Part shown: piece by piece, positions 36,401 through 43,388 of the stretch
How the letters are laid out: each line of letters begins with the position of its first letter
Position numbering within the stretch: position 1 is the first letter of the stretch
NCBI RefSeq assembly: GCF_000222485.1
Contig: NC_015914.1
Span: 124,001 to 188,000, forward strand
DNA from: Cyclobacterium marinum DSM 745
Lineage (GTDB): Bacteria > Bacteroidota > Bacteroidia > Cytophagales > Cyclobacteriaceae
DNA length: 64,000 bases
Reading direction: 5' to 3'
Program-made: the position numbers and the translations under genes
The notes under the pieces: model-generated
The model's input: the letters and a program-made list of their open reading frames with translations, nothing else
What the model was told of the DNA's origin: nothing
Database searches by the model: none

Positions 36401-36537
36401 TTGTAATTTTCCATAAAATTGGCCACGTCTTCATTGGCCGCAAGGTCCTTGATTCCGACTTCAGACTCTTTCTTACAGGCGAAAATAAGCAGGGGCAGCA
36501 AAAACCAAATGGATCCCCTTAAATGTTTTAGATGCAT
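33466..36537 (-). CDS. PVC-type heme-binding dehydrogenase lipoprotein
   Basis: A 1023-residue lipoprotein (LLIFACKKE lipobox, Cys21). From N to C: a beta-propeller membrane-bound dehydrogenase domain (about 50-420; VSFDHKGRMWVVQYQQYPYPKG, EDTDGDGKYD, LKWGPDGWLYGAQGSTT-like, LGPDGGIYIADWYD), HEAT-like repeats (about 430-830) and a C-terminal cytochrome c domain with Cys902-x2-Cys905-His906 (NCGSCHQ). The architecture is shared by Planctomycetes and Bacteroidota and is thought to oxidise a sugar or alcohol in the periplasm. It is first in a three-gene operon with a beta-helix protein and an esterase. Confidence 0.88.
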   Translation of the reverse strand: MHLKHLRGSIWFLLPLLIFACKKESEVGIKDLAANEDVANFMENYKGRGVLTDSLATPTAPEDVLKDFTIPEDLSLELVLSEPEIVQPIQVSFDHKGRMWVVQYQQYPYPKGLKITAIDNHTRVKFDKKLDPPPAGAKGADRITFFEDTDGDGKYDKSTDAISGLNITTGVALGRKKIWVLSPPFLLAYADENEDGLPEGDPEVHLEGFGLEDTHAVANSLRWGPDGWLYGAQGSTTTANINSKVSKNVAFLGQAIWRYHPETYVFELFSEGGGNNAFNVEFDRKGRIFSGTNGYDRGPYYKQGAYYIKSWGKHGPLTNPYAFGYLPNMPLEGEKKRFTHSLIKYEGAALPAHYNDLMFAINPLHNFIQLTAFTEKGSSFGNVDKEIVLSTRDKWFRPVDIKLGPDGGIYIADWYDSRLSHVDPRDTWHKTSGRIYRLGPKTGDKPIQSFDISSYSNEELVQLLSHENKWFRQEALRQFGDRKDPSSLPLLINLLETGNEQEALEALWAINLTAGMSDEIGKMGLNHQDPFVRMWTVRLLGDKQTVSPAMFQELQKLAAKETHPEVRSQLMASAKRLPSSQTFSLIENLLNNHEDSEDPDIPLLTWWALEEKATSDREGVLAMMADDKIWQHPIMEKVLLGRLMQRYIMEGGEENFAMATQLLEEAPSPKHVKILIEGLQEGLLGREMVTLPDNLLKILEKNNKELGDSPLTLALRRREEKALAEALKIINDPNAEIGLRLSYIQVLGEINQDEVVPDLLNLVKNGQSSPVIKQTALHALQSYNQKEIGEQLSKAYPGFRDNVYVREAAISLFASRKEWAMDFFNEIELPKTISPDDVEYHLARRFRLLQDEEINTRADRIWPSSKLLTSEEKTQRINAYGKLIGKGKQNIKKGRTLFLSNCGSCHQLNGEGGVSGPELTGYDRSNPDYLLLHIVDPNADIREGYEVQRIVTTDGRILEGRLKSQSGGTITIEPPLGGKSTVLSQERIAAMEVQQTTYMPERILEPLSDEEVSDLFAYLMQVK

Positions 36538-36922
36538 AGTAGATTAAAATTGTACCACATGAGTCAATGGACCTGCATGTGCTATTGTTATATTTTATAA
36601 TTGTATTGAACCAGAGATTTGCTATTGCTTTTCTAATACCAATTGCATTCACGGCCCTAAAAGAACCGGGATATTCTAACCTAATCTGGAGTGAAATAAA
36701 CAGCAATTAATTTAATCATATTTATACAAAAGACCTACAATAGACGCTTTTAGATCGGTTTAGGCATGCCTAAATTTGATAAACGGTCTGGACTAAAACC
36801 TTAGCCAAAATTCAGGTTTCCACACAGCTTTTATGTCATGAAGGCATCAATTTTTTATGGGTTTGACGCCAATGTGAAAATAAGCTTGGGTTAATCATCA
36901 TTGCTATAAGAAAAATGCCCGT
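36538..36922. other. Promoter-side intergenic region, 385 bp
   Basis: AT-rich leader region upstream of the PVC-type dehydrogenase operon. No gene and no clear consensus promoter seen. Confidence 0.5.
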
Positions 36923-37153
36923 TACATTTTGGTTTTCGCACCTTACAAATGCATTTTCTCAGGTTACATCTCTATTTTTTCCCCTTGCAATTGCGTTTTA
37001 GCTGCTTACATCTCTGTTTTTTCCACATACAATTGCGTTTTTCCCACTTACATTTCCATTTTAGCAGCTTACATTTCCGTTTTAGCAGCTTACAATTGCA
37101 TTTTATCCAATTACATTTTCATTTTAGAGGATTACAATAATATTATATAAATA
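36923..37153. repeat. 21-bp tandem minisatellite, about ten units
   Basis: Ten units of exactly 21 bp start at 36923, 36944, 36965, 36986, 37007, 37028, 37049, 37070, 37091 and 37112; a decayed eleventh starts at 37133. Every unit but one begins with TACA (unit 4 has TGCA), and nearly all have TTTT at positions 11-14. Units starting TACAATTGC alternate irregularly with units TACATYTCY, hinting at a 42-bp higher order. Because 21 is a multiple of 3, two plus-strand frames stay open and give heptapeptides such as YISVLAA. I see no supporting gene signals, so I treat it as non-coding. Confidence 0.9.
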
Positions 37154-37191
37154 CAAATTTGCATTTTTACAACCAACCTATATCGCTCACT

Positions 37192-37214
37192 AGGAGTAGA
37201 TTGCATCTACTCCT
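37192..37214. repeat. Hairpin AGGAGTAGAT/ATCTACTCCT, copy 1
   Basis: A perfect 10-bp stem with a TGC loop, opening a family 1 composite element. Further copies are at 41622-41644, 42575-42593 (interrupted) and 43296-43318. Confidence 0.9.
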
Positions 37215-37583
37215 TATTATCGAAAGAAAAGTACATCCGGAAGGCCATATGCTAATTGAAAAAACCCTGTTCAACCCACTCCGGAGTTGAGGAATTCCTA
37301 GGCTGGACACCGTCCATGGGTTGCCACCCATGGCTATTGTTGTTGAAGCCCTTTAGGCTTCTTTGGTTTCGGTATAATGGACTATTGGAAAACCTAAATC
37401 GTTAAATCAATTATCTCACAAATCCCAGGTCTGAAGGACCTGAACTATAATAACCGTGAGTGGCAACTCACGGAAAAGCTGTTACCTACCTTTCCCTCAA
37501 TCCCGGATGGGGTTGAACAGTGTTACGGAAAACAAGTTCACTTTCGCTAAAAGCCTAGTCGTAGATTGATCCTACTTCTAGGA
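37192..37583. repeat. Composite palindromic element family 1, copy A
   Basis: After the opening hairpin, 37263-37525 is a 263-bp module bounded by an inverted pair (AACCCTGTTCAACCC left, GGGTTGAACAGTGTT right). Inside are CCATGGGT/ACCCATGG, GAAGCC/GGCTTC, CCAGGTCTG/GACCTG and CCGTGAGT/ACTCACGG hairpins. The left and right halves are themselves imperfect inverted copies (GTTGCCAC on one strand, GTGGCAAC on the other). A close copy lies at 42837-43195. The 37584-37703 stretch up to the next gene adds a CCTGGTCGCAG segment related to 42630. No protein is supported here. Confidence 0.85.
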
Positions 37584-37703
37584 TTGGTTTAATAATTAAT
37601 GTGGTAAAAGTTTTTAACAAATACCATTTTCAAAGCCTGGTCGCAGTTTAACCTAAATGCTTAGCCAAGGGAATCATGTCTTCATCTAACATCAATACCT
37701 TGC

Positions 37704-38147
37704 CTATTCCTCAACAAGTACATTGATAGTTTTACTCTTTTCGGAGAATACCTCACCACCTGAATTGGTTGTTAATGCTATCATATAGCTAAATTGTAAG
37801 GTAACCGGCTTTCCAACCATCTCCTGAGTGGGCTGAAAGGAAAACTTTTCACTGAAGGGAGTTTCGATAAAATCATCGATTTCATTGTCTACCAGTTTGT
37901 ACTCCTCTGTTGCGTCACCATAAGACAATTTTACAGTAAGCGATGTGAACTTGGTATCCTCTCCTGTTAGCAATATGTCATAAACTATTTCCTGGCCAAT
38001 TAATACTTGCTGTGTTTCCTCTCCGGGAAGAATCGTTAAATCTGGTTTTTCTAGAAAGTTAGGTTCAAAATCCTCTCCACAGCCAATCATTAAAATTAAT
38101 AGGGAATAGGTAAGGTACTTGAAAAAAAGATTAGGTAGTTTTTTCAT
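37704..38147 (-). CDS. Small lipoprotein at end of TonB receptor operon
   Basis: A 147-residue lipoprotein; the signal SLLILMIGCGED has its lipobox Cys at about residue 23. I recognise no family. The rest looks like one beta-sandwich-rich domain (VLIGQEIVYDILLTGEDTKFTSLTVKLSYGD). It begins 5 bp after the TonB receptor stop codon, so it belongs to the DUF4249/TonB set and probably sits in the outer membrane or periplasm with them. Confidence 0.75.
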   Translation of the reverse strand: MKKLPNLFFKYLTYSLLILMIGCGEDFEPNFLEKPDLTILPGEETQQVLIGQEIVYDILLTGEDTKFTSLTVKLSYGDATEEYKLVDNEIDDFIETPFSEKFSFQPTQEMVGKPVTLQFSYMIALTTNSGGEVFSEKSKTINVLVEE

Positions 38148-38152
38148 GGAAA

Positions 38153-40549
38153 TTAAAATTTTAATTTATAACTAATGGAAGGCAAAATAGGCATCAGGGT
38201 AAATTGTTCAAAACCATTGCTATTGGCATTCAAATAAATAAAATAGGGGTTTTTTCTGTTCATTACATTGTATACAGAAACATTCCATTCTCGTAAGAAC
38301 CCATTTTTCCATCTTTTTTTATTTGAATAAGCCAGATCTATTCGGTGGTAGATTGGCATTCTTCGCGCATTTATATTCTCTGTGACCAACGTTTCCTGAA
38401 AAAACACAGGAAAGGGAGTATTCAAGGCATAATTGTTAGCAATATCAGCACCAGCTACATTGCTGAAATAGGCATTTGTTATGAGAAAATTGCTTTTATT
38501 GGTTAGGGTAAAAGGTTGACCAGATTGAATGGTCCCAATCAACGATAGGGATGAACGAGAAGATATTTTGTAACTACCTTCCAAATTAAAGGCATGTGGC
38601 CGGTCAAAGATAAATGGAAATTGTTCACCATTATTGATCAGGTCAAATTTTCGGAATGACCTGCTAAAGGTATAATTGGCTGAAAACAGCAACCGCTCAA
38701 AACGCCTATCACCTCCAATCTCCAGGCCATATGCACTTCCCTCTCCCCCACCCAATATTGACTCTTCCCATTCGGTGGTTGCTATGGACAAACCATTGTT
38801 TCTGTTGACCTCAATTAAATTCTCTAGCCTTCTATAGAACAAACCGCCACTTGCTGACCAATTTTTATGGTTCTTTGTCACTGAAAAAGAAACAGTATGG
38901 CTTTCTACCGGAGCCAACTTCCTGGTGGCAGGAATCCAAATATCCGGTTCCAGAGAGGTGCCGGAAGAATTAAGCGAGTGCACCGGCTGAAAAGATTTGC
39001 TGTAGTCCAATTCCATTCCTATATCCTCTCGGACTTGATAGGTTAACATTATTCGAGGCTGAAGTGAAAAAAAATTGTTGTCATCAATAGCGTAAACCCC
39101 AAATCTCAGTCCGGGCCTCAAATGAAGGTTTCTTTTTTTATTGTGAATGGAGGCCTGCGCATAACCAAAGGCCTCAAAGGCATTTAAATTTACATTTTCT
39201 TGCCTTTCTGTTGCTCCAAATCCAGATTGATCCAGTTGATACCTGTAAGTATCTACAGGCAAAAATTCATGAAAAATCAATTGACCACCCACATCCACTT
39301 GGACATTCTTCTTTAGGTAATACTCCAATTCTGATTTGAAAAGGTAATCTTTTACAGCCACTCCATAATTATTGATATTTCTCATATCGGTACTCTCTTC
39401 TCTTGTAGAATGGTCCTCTTGGGAATAATCATAATTATAACTTGAAAGCGCTACCGATGTGTTCAAATGAAGTTTATTTCCAATAACCTTCCCCCATCTT
39501 AGATTGGCAAATAAATTACCCCAGGAGTTGGTTCGGTTGAAGGAAAAATTTGCAGGTTGGTCTCCGGAAAAATAATCTCTGTCCAGCTTTTCCCAAATCC
39601 TATCCCTTCCCTGATAAAAGGAAAAATAAAGGTTGCTTTTTTCACTAAATTGATGATTTAGTTTTACAGTCAAATCATGAAACTTCAAGCCATATCTTTC
39701 CTCAGGTTTGTTGATTAAATATAAAGAACCAAGAACTAGATCAACATTGGACTTACGAAAAGACACCAAAAAGGAGGATTTCCCCTTTTTAATAGGCCCT
39801 TCGAGAGAAAACTTACTGAACAATGGCCCGATCACAAATTCCCCATGATAGGCGTTCATATCCCCTTGCTTGAGATGGACATCCAGTACCGAAGAGGCTC
39901 TTCCTCCAAATCTGGCAGGAAAACCACCTTTATAAAAAGTGAGTTTACTTATCGCAAAAGGATCAAAAATAGATACAAACCCACCAAAATGTCCACCGTT
40001 GTATACGGGGATGCCATCCATTACCACGAGGTTCTGGTCAGGATTGCCACCACGCACAGAAAATCCTGTAGATCCCTCCAATGTTTGTTGAACCCCCGGT
40101 TGATTTTTTATTATATCCAAAATATCAATCTCAGGTTTTAAGGTTGGTAAGGAAAGTTCGGAGGGATCATTTATAGTGATCGCAGATCCTGATTTTATTG
40201 CTACCAAGCGTTCTGCCTGCACCACAACTTCATTTAGGTTTAGAGGAATTAATTCCACCGAAAGCATTTTTTTTGTGTCGGCTGTAGAGTATTCCAGAAC
40301 AAACATTTCATAACCTAAATGACTTATTCGGAGAACTCCTGCGGAATCGTCAGGCAAAGACAACTGAAAATAACCGAAATCATTGGTAAAGGTTCCGGTT
40401 TCGGATTCAGTATCATATATAGTTGCTCCTATCAATACCTCTCCACTTTCGGCATCTTTGACTTTTCCCTTTAGTGTAGTATTTTGAGCCAATAAACTGA
40501 TACTCATTAGGCAAAGAAAACCTGTAATAGCAGCTTTAAATACACTCAT
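38153..40549 (-). CDS. TonB-dependent receptor with carboxypeptidase-regulatory-like domain
   Basis: A 798-residue outer membrane receptor. Signal peptide to about residue 21; CarboxypepD_reg-like domain at about 22-105 (TLKGKVKDAESGEVLIGATIYD, GYFQLSLPDD); plug domain (NQPGVQQTLEGSTGFSVRGGNPDQNLVVMDGIPVYNGGHFGGF); then a 22-strand-type beta-barrel to the C terminus (ISYKLKF). It imports a ligand using TonB energy. Its start overlaps the DUF4249 gene by 14 bp. This partner pairing, with no SusD, differs from SusCD systems; the ligand is unknown. Confidence 0.93.
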   Translation of the reverse strand: MSVFKAAITGFLCLMSISLLAQNTTLKGKVKDAESGEVLIGATIYDTESETGTFTNDFGYFQLSLPDDSAGVLRISHLGYEMFVLEYSTADTKKMLSVELIPLNLNEVVVQAERLVAIKSGSAITINDPSELSLPTLKPEIDILDIIKNQPGVQQTLEGSTGFSVRGGNPDQNLVVMDGIPVYNGGHFGGFVSIFDPFAISKLTFYKGGFPARFGGRASSVLDVHLKQGDMNAYHGEFVIGPLFSKFSLEGPIKKGKSSFLVSFRKSNVDLVLGSLYLINKPEERYGLKFHDLTVKLNHQFSEKSNLYFSFYQGRDRIWEKLDRDYFSGDQPANFSFNRTNSWGNLFANLRWGKVIGNKLHLNTSVALSSYNYDYSQEDHSTREESTDMRNINNYGVAVKDYLFKSELEYYLKKNVQVDVGGQLIFHEFLPVDTYRYQLDQSGFGATERQENVNLNAFEAFGYAQASIHNKKRNLHLRPGLRFGVYAIDDNNFFSLQPRIMLTYQVREDIGMELDYSKSFQPVHSLNSSGTSLEPDIWIPATRKLAPVESHTVSFSVTKNHKNWSASGGLFYRRLENLIEVNRNNGLSIATTEWEESILGGGEGSAYGLEIGGDRRFERLLFSANYTFSRSFRKFDLINNGEQFPFIFDRPHAFNLEGSYKISSRSSLSLIGTIQSGQPFTLTNKSNFLITNAYFSNVAGADIANNYALNTPFPVFFQETLVTENINARRMPIYHRIDLAYSNKKRWKNGFLREWNVSVYNVMNRKNPYFIYLNANSNGFEQFTLMPILPSISYKLKF

Positions 40550-41471
40550 AGCCGGACAGATTGCAGGTTACAGAAAGATCGGTAGGGTTGTAGCCGGCAA
40601 AAACGCCTTCAGCCCCCTCAATATTGGAATAAACAGGTTGCAGCTCTTTAAAAATATCAGGGAAAAATAGCATGGGGGCGTCAAATTCAGAAGTATGAGA
40701 CAAGACATCTAGGTGTTGAAGTAGAGATTTTTTATACCTAAAATACTGTTCGGACACGGAGGATAGTCGAAAAATAAATCTATTAGAAAAAGGATTAGCT
40801 TTAACGCTATCAAAATTTAAGGTCATGGGAAGCTTGTCTCCTTTGTTGTTTTGGAAAAGGAAATAAGGCAGGTAATTTGAGGGCAAATTTTCGATTAATG
40901 TCGCTGTATCATCGTTTCGACAGTACTGTATTTTAAATTTTGACACATCATTCTCCTCTACCTGCAAAAGCATGGATTCATAATATTTAGTCTCAATCAA
41001 TGAATCAGGCATCGTCAACACAAACCTGGAAAATGGTCCGGTAATATTATCCAACTGAACAAAGCCAGCCGGGAATTTTAAATAAACATCATAGGAAGGA
41101 GCCGGTGAAGGAATGTTAGTTGCGGCTTTTATCAATTTTCCATCAGGAAGAAGTACATTTAGGTGATACGTAGTATTGGACTTGAGTTCGGCATCTCCTT
41201 CAAAGTAATCTACCGAAAACTGTAAAGAATCGATTCTTTCCTCACCTTCCCAATTCCAAGTAATCCAAACCCTAAGTTTGGACGGATCAGATATTGTTTC
41301 CATTTTTCCCAAATCACCAACTTTATGAATATAAAGTGATGCTGGAACACCTGGCCTGATCAGCCCATTGACACTGTATTGCTCCTCAAAATCCTCTGAT
41401 CCGTCCAAAGTATATTCTGTAATGCAACTGGAAAATAAAAGGCAACATACTGTATAAAAAACAATCCTCAT
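40536..41471 (-). CDS. DUF4249 family lipoprotein
   Basis: A 311-residue lipoprotein (CCLLFSSCITEYTLDG; lipobox Cys16) matching the DUF4249 pattern: EEQYSVNGLIRPG, YIHKVGDLG, NTTYHLNVLLPDGK, and a C-terminal GVFAGYN followed by a short strand. Such proteins are coded directly before TonB receptors in Bacteroidota and may act as surface or periplasmic partners. It is translationally coupled to the receptor by a 14-bp overlap. Confidence 0.85.
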   Translation of the reverse strand: MRIVFYTVCCLLFSSCITEYTLDGSEDFEEQYSVNGLIRPGVPASLYIHKVGDLGKMETISDPSKLRVWITWNWEGEERIDSLQFSVDYFEGDAELKSNTTYHLNVLLPDGKLIKAATNIPSPAPSYDVYLKFPAGFVQLDNITGPFSRFVLTMPDSLIETKYYESMLLQVEENDVSKFKIQYCRNDDTATLIENLPSNYLPYFLFQNNKGDKLPMTLNFDSVKANPFSNRFIFRLSSVSEQYFRYKKSLLQHLDVLSHTSEFDAPMLFFPDIFKELQPVYSNIEGAEGVFAGYNPTDLSVTCNLSGYECI

Positions 41472-41800
41472 TCAAAAACAATTAATCTCAAATAAATTCA
41501 CGGGGAGTTAGGGTATAAAATCAATAAACATAAATTAGGATCATTTCCCCTTGCTTAGGCTGTAACTATTAATTCAATAAAAATTTAGTTATTCGAATGA
41601 TTTCCGCCTTTTTTTGCCACTAGGAGTAGATGGCATCTACTCCTTAATTTTCAAAAGAAAAGAACATCTGGAAGACCATCTGTTGCTTAAAAGAATTGAT
41701 AAAACCCTGTTCAACCCTCTGATAGGATGAACTTTAAGGTGCAAAATATTTGAAAAAATCAATGCGCCACTTTGTATTTAACCTAAAGTTTTCTGCTCAT
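41472..41800. other. Intergenic region with truncated family 1 element
   Basis: The 41620-41718 part is a truncated family 1 repeat: the AGGAGTAGAT/ATCTACTCCT hairpin at 41622-41644 (with GGC instead of TGC in the loop), then the same AAAGAACATCTGGAAGACC tail and the AACCCTGTTCAACCC edge, after which similarity stops. Nothing else recognised. Confidence 0.75.
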
Positions 41801-42129
41801 TTACAAACCAGCATTATTGATCAATTCGATGATCTGTTCCTTGGTCAAATTTTCGAGCTGACTCTTATCGTAGATGTGCAACAAATAAACTTCCCTGTCA
41901 TCGGTTACAATAAAGGTGATCACTCTGGCCCCTCCAGACTTTCCTCTATTTTTTGAAGATATCTTCATCCGAATCTTATAAAGATTATGTCCAAGACGGA
42001 TTCCGGATGCAGGATTTTCGACCAGGGTCTCAATCAGTTGTTGTAAGTCGGTTTTTAGGGAAGGATACTTTTTGGCCAGTTTTTAACCAGCTTTTTAAAT
42101 TCAGGCGTAGGGATTACCTTATAACTCAT
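41801..42129 (-). pseudogene. RelE/ParE-family toxin, broken by one-base frameshift
   Basis: Adding one A to the A-run read on the minus strand (plus-strand T-run 42080-42084) restores a 109-residue toxin beginning MSYKVIPTPEFKKLVKKLAK and continuing through LGHNLYKIRMKISSKNRGKSGGARVITFIVTD and EVYLLHIYDKSQ to the stop at 41801-41803. The observed 329 bp is one base short of 330. As given, the frame ends after about 23 codons. The start ATG overlaps the antitoxin 3' end by several bases, the standard toxin-antitoxin overlap. It could be a real inactivation or a homopolymer sequencing error. Confidence 0.8.
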
Positions 42130-42319
42130 TGAGGAAGTCTTCGGTCGATTGCTTGGGTAGTTTTCCTTCCTTCATTAGTTTTACTTGTATCAGGCTATTT
42201 TGCAGTTCTTCCAATGCCTTTTCTTCGCCATCTTCCACCTTCACATAATCCAAGGTTTTGATGAACTCCAGGAAAACTTCGAATTTATTGTCTGCGATAT
42301 TGATCGTAAGCTGCTTCAT
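42119..42319 (-). CDS. Type II antitoxin-like protein
   Basis: A 66-residue acidic protein, MKQLTINIADNKFEVFLEFIKTLDYVKV, with a short ribbon-helix-like N terminus and a helical C-terminal tail. Its gene overlaps the start of the RelE/ParE-type toxin frame by 11 bp and precedes it, the typical order of a toxin-antitoxin operon. The family is not certain; the call rests on size, overlap and partner. Confidence 0.75.
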   Translation of the reverse strand: MKQLTINIADNKFEVFLEFIKTLDYVKVEDGEEKALEELQNSLIQVKLMKEGKLPKQSTEDFLNEL

Positions 42320-42593
42320 TTTTTAATAATCCGTTGGCTTTATCTCTACCCATAACCTAAACTAGTATTGATAAACGAGCATGTAAATAATAATGTTATA
42401 CAACGAAAATAGTTAAAAAACACTAGAATCGAAAATAGAAATTCAATAGTCATCCATTTAAGAACATCCCTAATGTTAATTCCAACCAATAAGTGGGTGG
42501 TACAGGACTAAATTACAATAGGATTGAACCATAAACCAAAATAACTATTTGATATCAAGCCCTCACTCTATGCTAGGAGTAGATTGCATCTAC

Positions 42594-42836
42594 CTCTGGA
42601 CTTGATTCAAACTTTAACCAGGAAAACCTGGTACCAGCTTAACCCAAATGCAAACCATAGAGAAATGTTACATTTTGGCGGTAACTTGAATGATTTTGTC
42701 AGCATTGTTTCAGAAAAAAAAGCAACAATACCGCCAAAATCAAGGGTATTCTGTTGCATTAACCACGGGCGATACCCGTGGCTACAAAGGTTTCGCCCTT
42801 CTAGGGCTCTCGCCAAAAATCAAACCAAAAATATAT
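42594..42836. mobile_element. Inserted palindromic element with 8-bp target duplication
   Basis: This 243-bp stretch interrupts a family 1 hairpin. GCATCTAC occurs at 42586-42593 and again at 42837-42844, and deleting one copy plus the insert restores the hairpin and the downstream family sequence. Inside are CCAGG/CCTGG, a stem of GATTTTGTCAG...ATTGTT with AACAAT...GCCAAAATC, CCACGGG/CCCGTGG, and CGCCC/GGGCT pairs. I find no terminal inverted repeats or transposase gene. It is therefore a non-autonomous insertion or a family 2 repeat. Confidence 0.7.
42672..42820 (-). repeat. Palindromic element family 2, copy 1 (minus orientation)
   Basis: Reverse complement order: a CGAGAGCCC/GGGCG hairpin, GCCACGGG/CCCGTGG, a spacer, then GATTTTGGCGGTATTGTTGC, an A/T loop, and the matching arm. 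The same order of modules recurs in plus orientation at 52669-52790 between susD and the amidohydrolase genes. Confidence 0.75.
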
Positions 42837-43195
42837 GCATCTACTCCTTATTGTCAATAGAAAAGAACATCCGGAAGACCATCTGTTGCTTTAAATGATT
42901 AAACGAACCCTGTTCAACCCAACTTGGGGTTGAGGAATTCCTGGGCTGGACACCGTCCATGGGTTGCCACCCATGGCTATTGTTGTTGAAGCCATTTAGG
43001 CTTCTTTGGTTTCGTGATAATGGACCATTCGAAAGAACTAAATTGTCAACTTCAATCACTACTAAAACCCCAGGTCTGAAAGACCTGAACAATAATAACC
43101 GTGAGTGGCAACTCACGGAAAAGCTGTTACCTACCTTTCCCACAACCCCGGATGGGGTTGAACAGTGTTGCGAAAAACAAGTTCACTTTCGCTAA
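42837..43195. repeat. Composite palindromic element family 1, copy B
   Basis: The core module at 42906-43169 is about 264 bp and closely follows copy A (37263-37525), with the same internal hairpins CCATGGGT/ACCCATGG, GAAGCC/GGCTTC, CAGGTCTG/GACCTG and CCGTGAGT/ACTCACGG, and the same outer inverted pair. Differences are scattered substitutions, so both copies are old but conserved in structure. Confidence 0.85.
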
Positions 43196-43388
43196 CACGC
43201 TAGGAATAGTGCATCTACCTTTCACATAGTGTCGAATATTTGAGTGTAGTTGCAAACTACACTCAGTCCACCAGGTCAATAAATTGTACACCACTAGGAG
43301 TAGATTGCATCTACTCCTTCCTATCAATGTGCTTGCGATCCTTTCAGAAATAGTAGATTAGGTGTTGATCAAACTTCCTATTTCATTT

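Larger units (their letters stand above)
42320..43388. other. Repeat-dominated intergenic region, 1.07 kb
   Basis: No gene is supported. The region is a mosaic: family 1 opening hairpin (42575-42593), a 243-bp insertion (42594-42836), family 1 body (42837-43195), a separate hairpin TGAGTGTAGT/ACTACACTCA (43241-43265) and another AGGAGTAGAT hairpin (43296-43318). Short open frames within it follow the palindromes and are not genes. Confidence 0.8.

Noticed and set aside
36923..37153. CRISPR array, given the Cas6-like gene in the window
   Set aside because: Units are contiguous with no spacers and are 21 bp long; the Cas6-like gene is 24 kb away.
42959..43195. Small genes inside the repeat region
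   Set aside because: Frames cross family 1 hairpins and change between copies.
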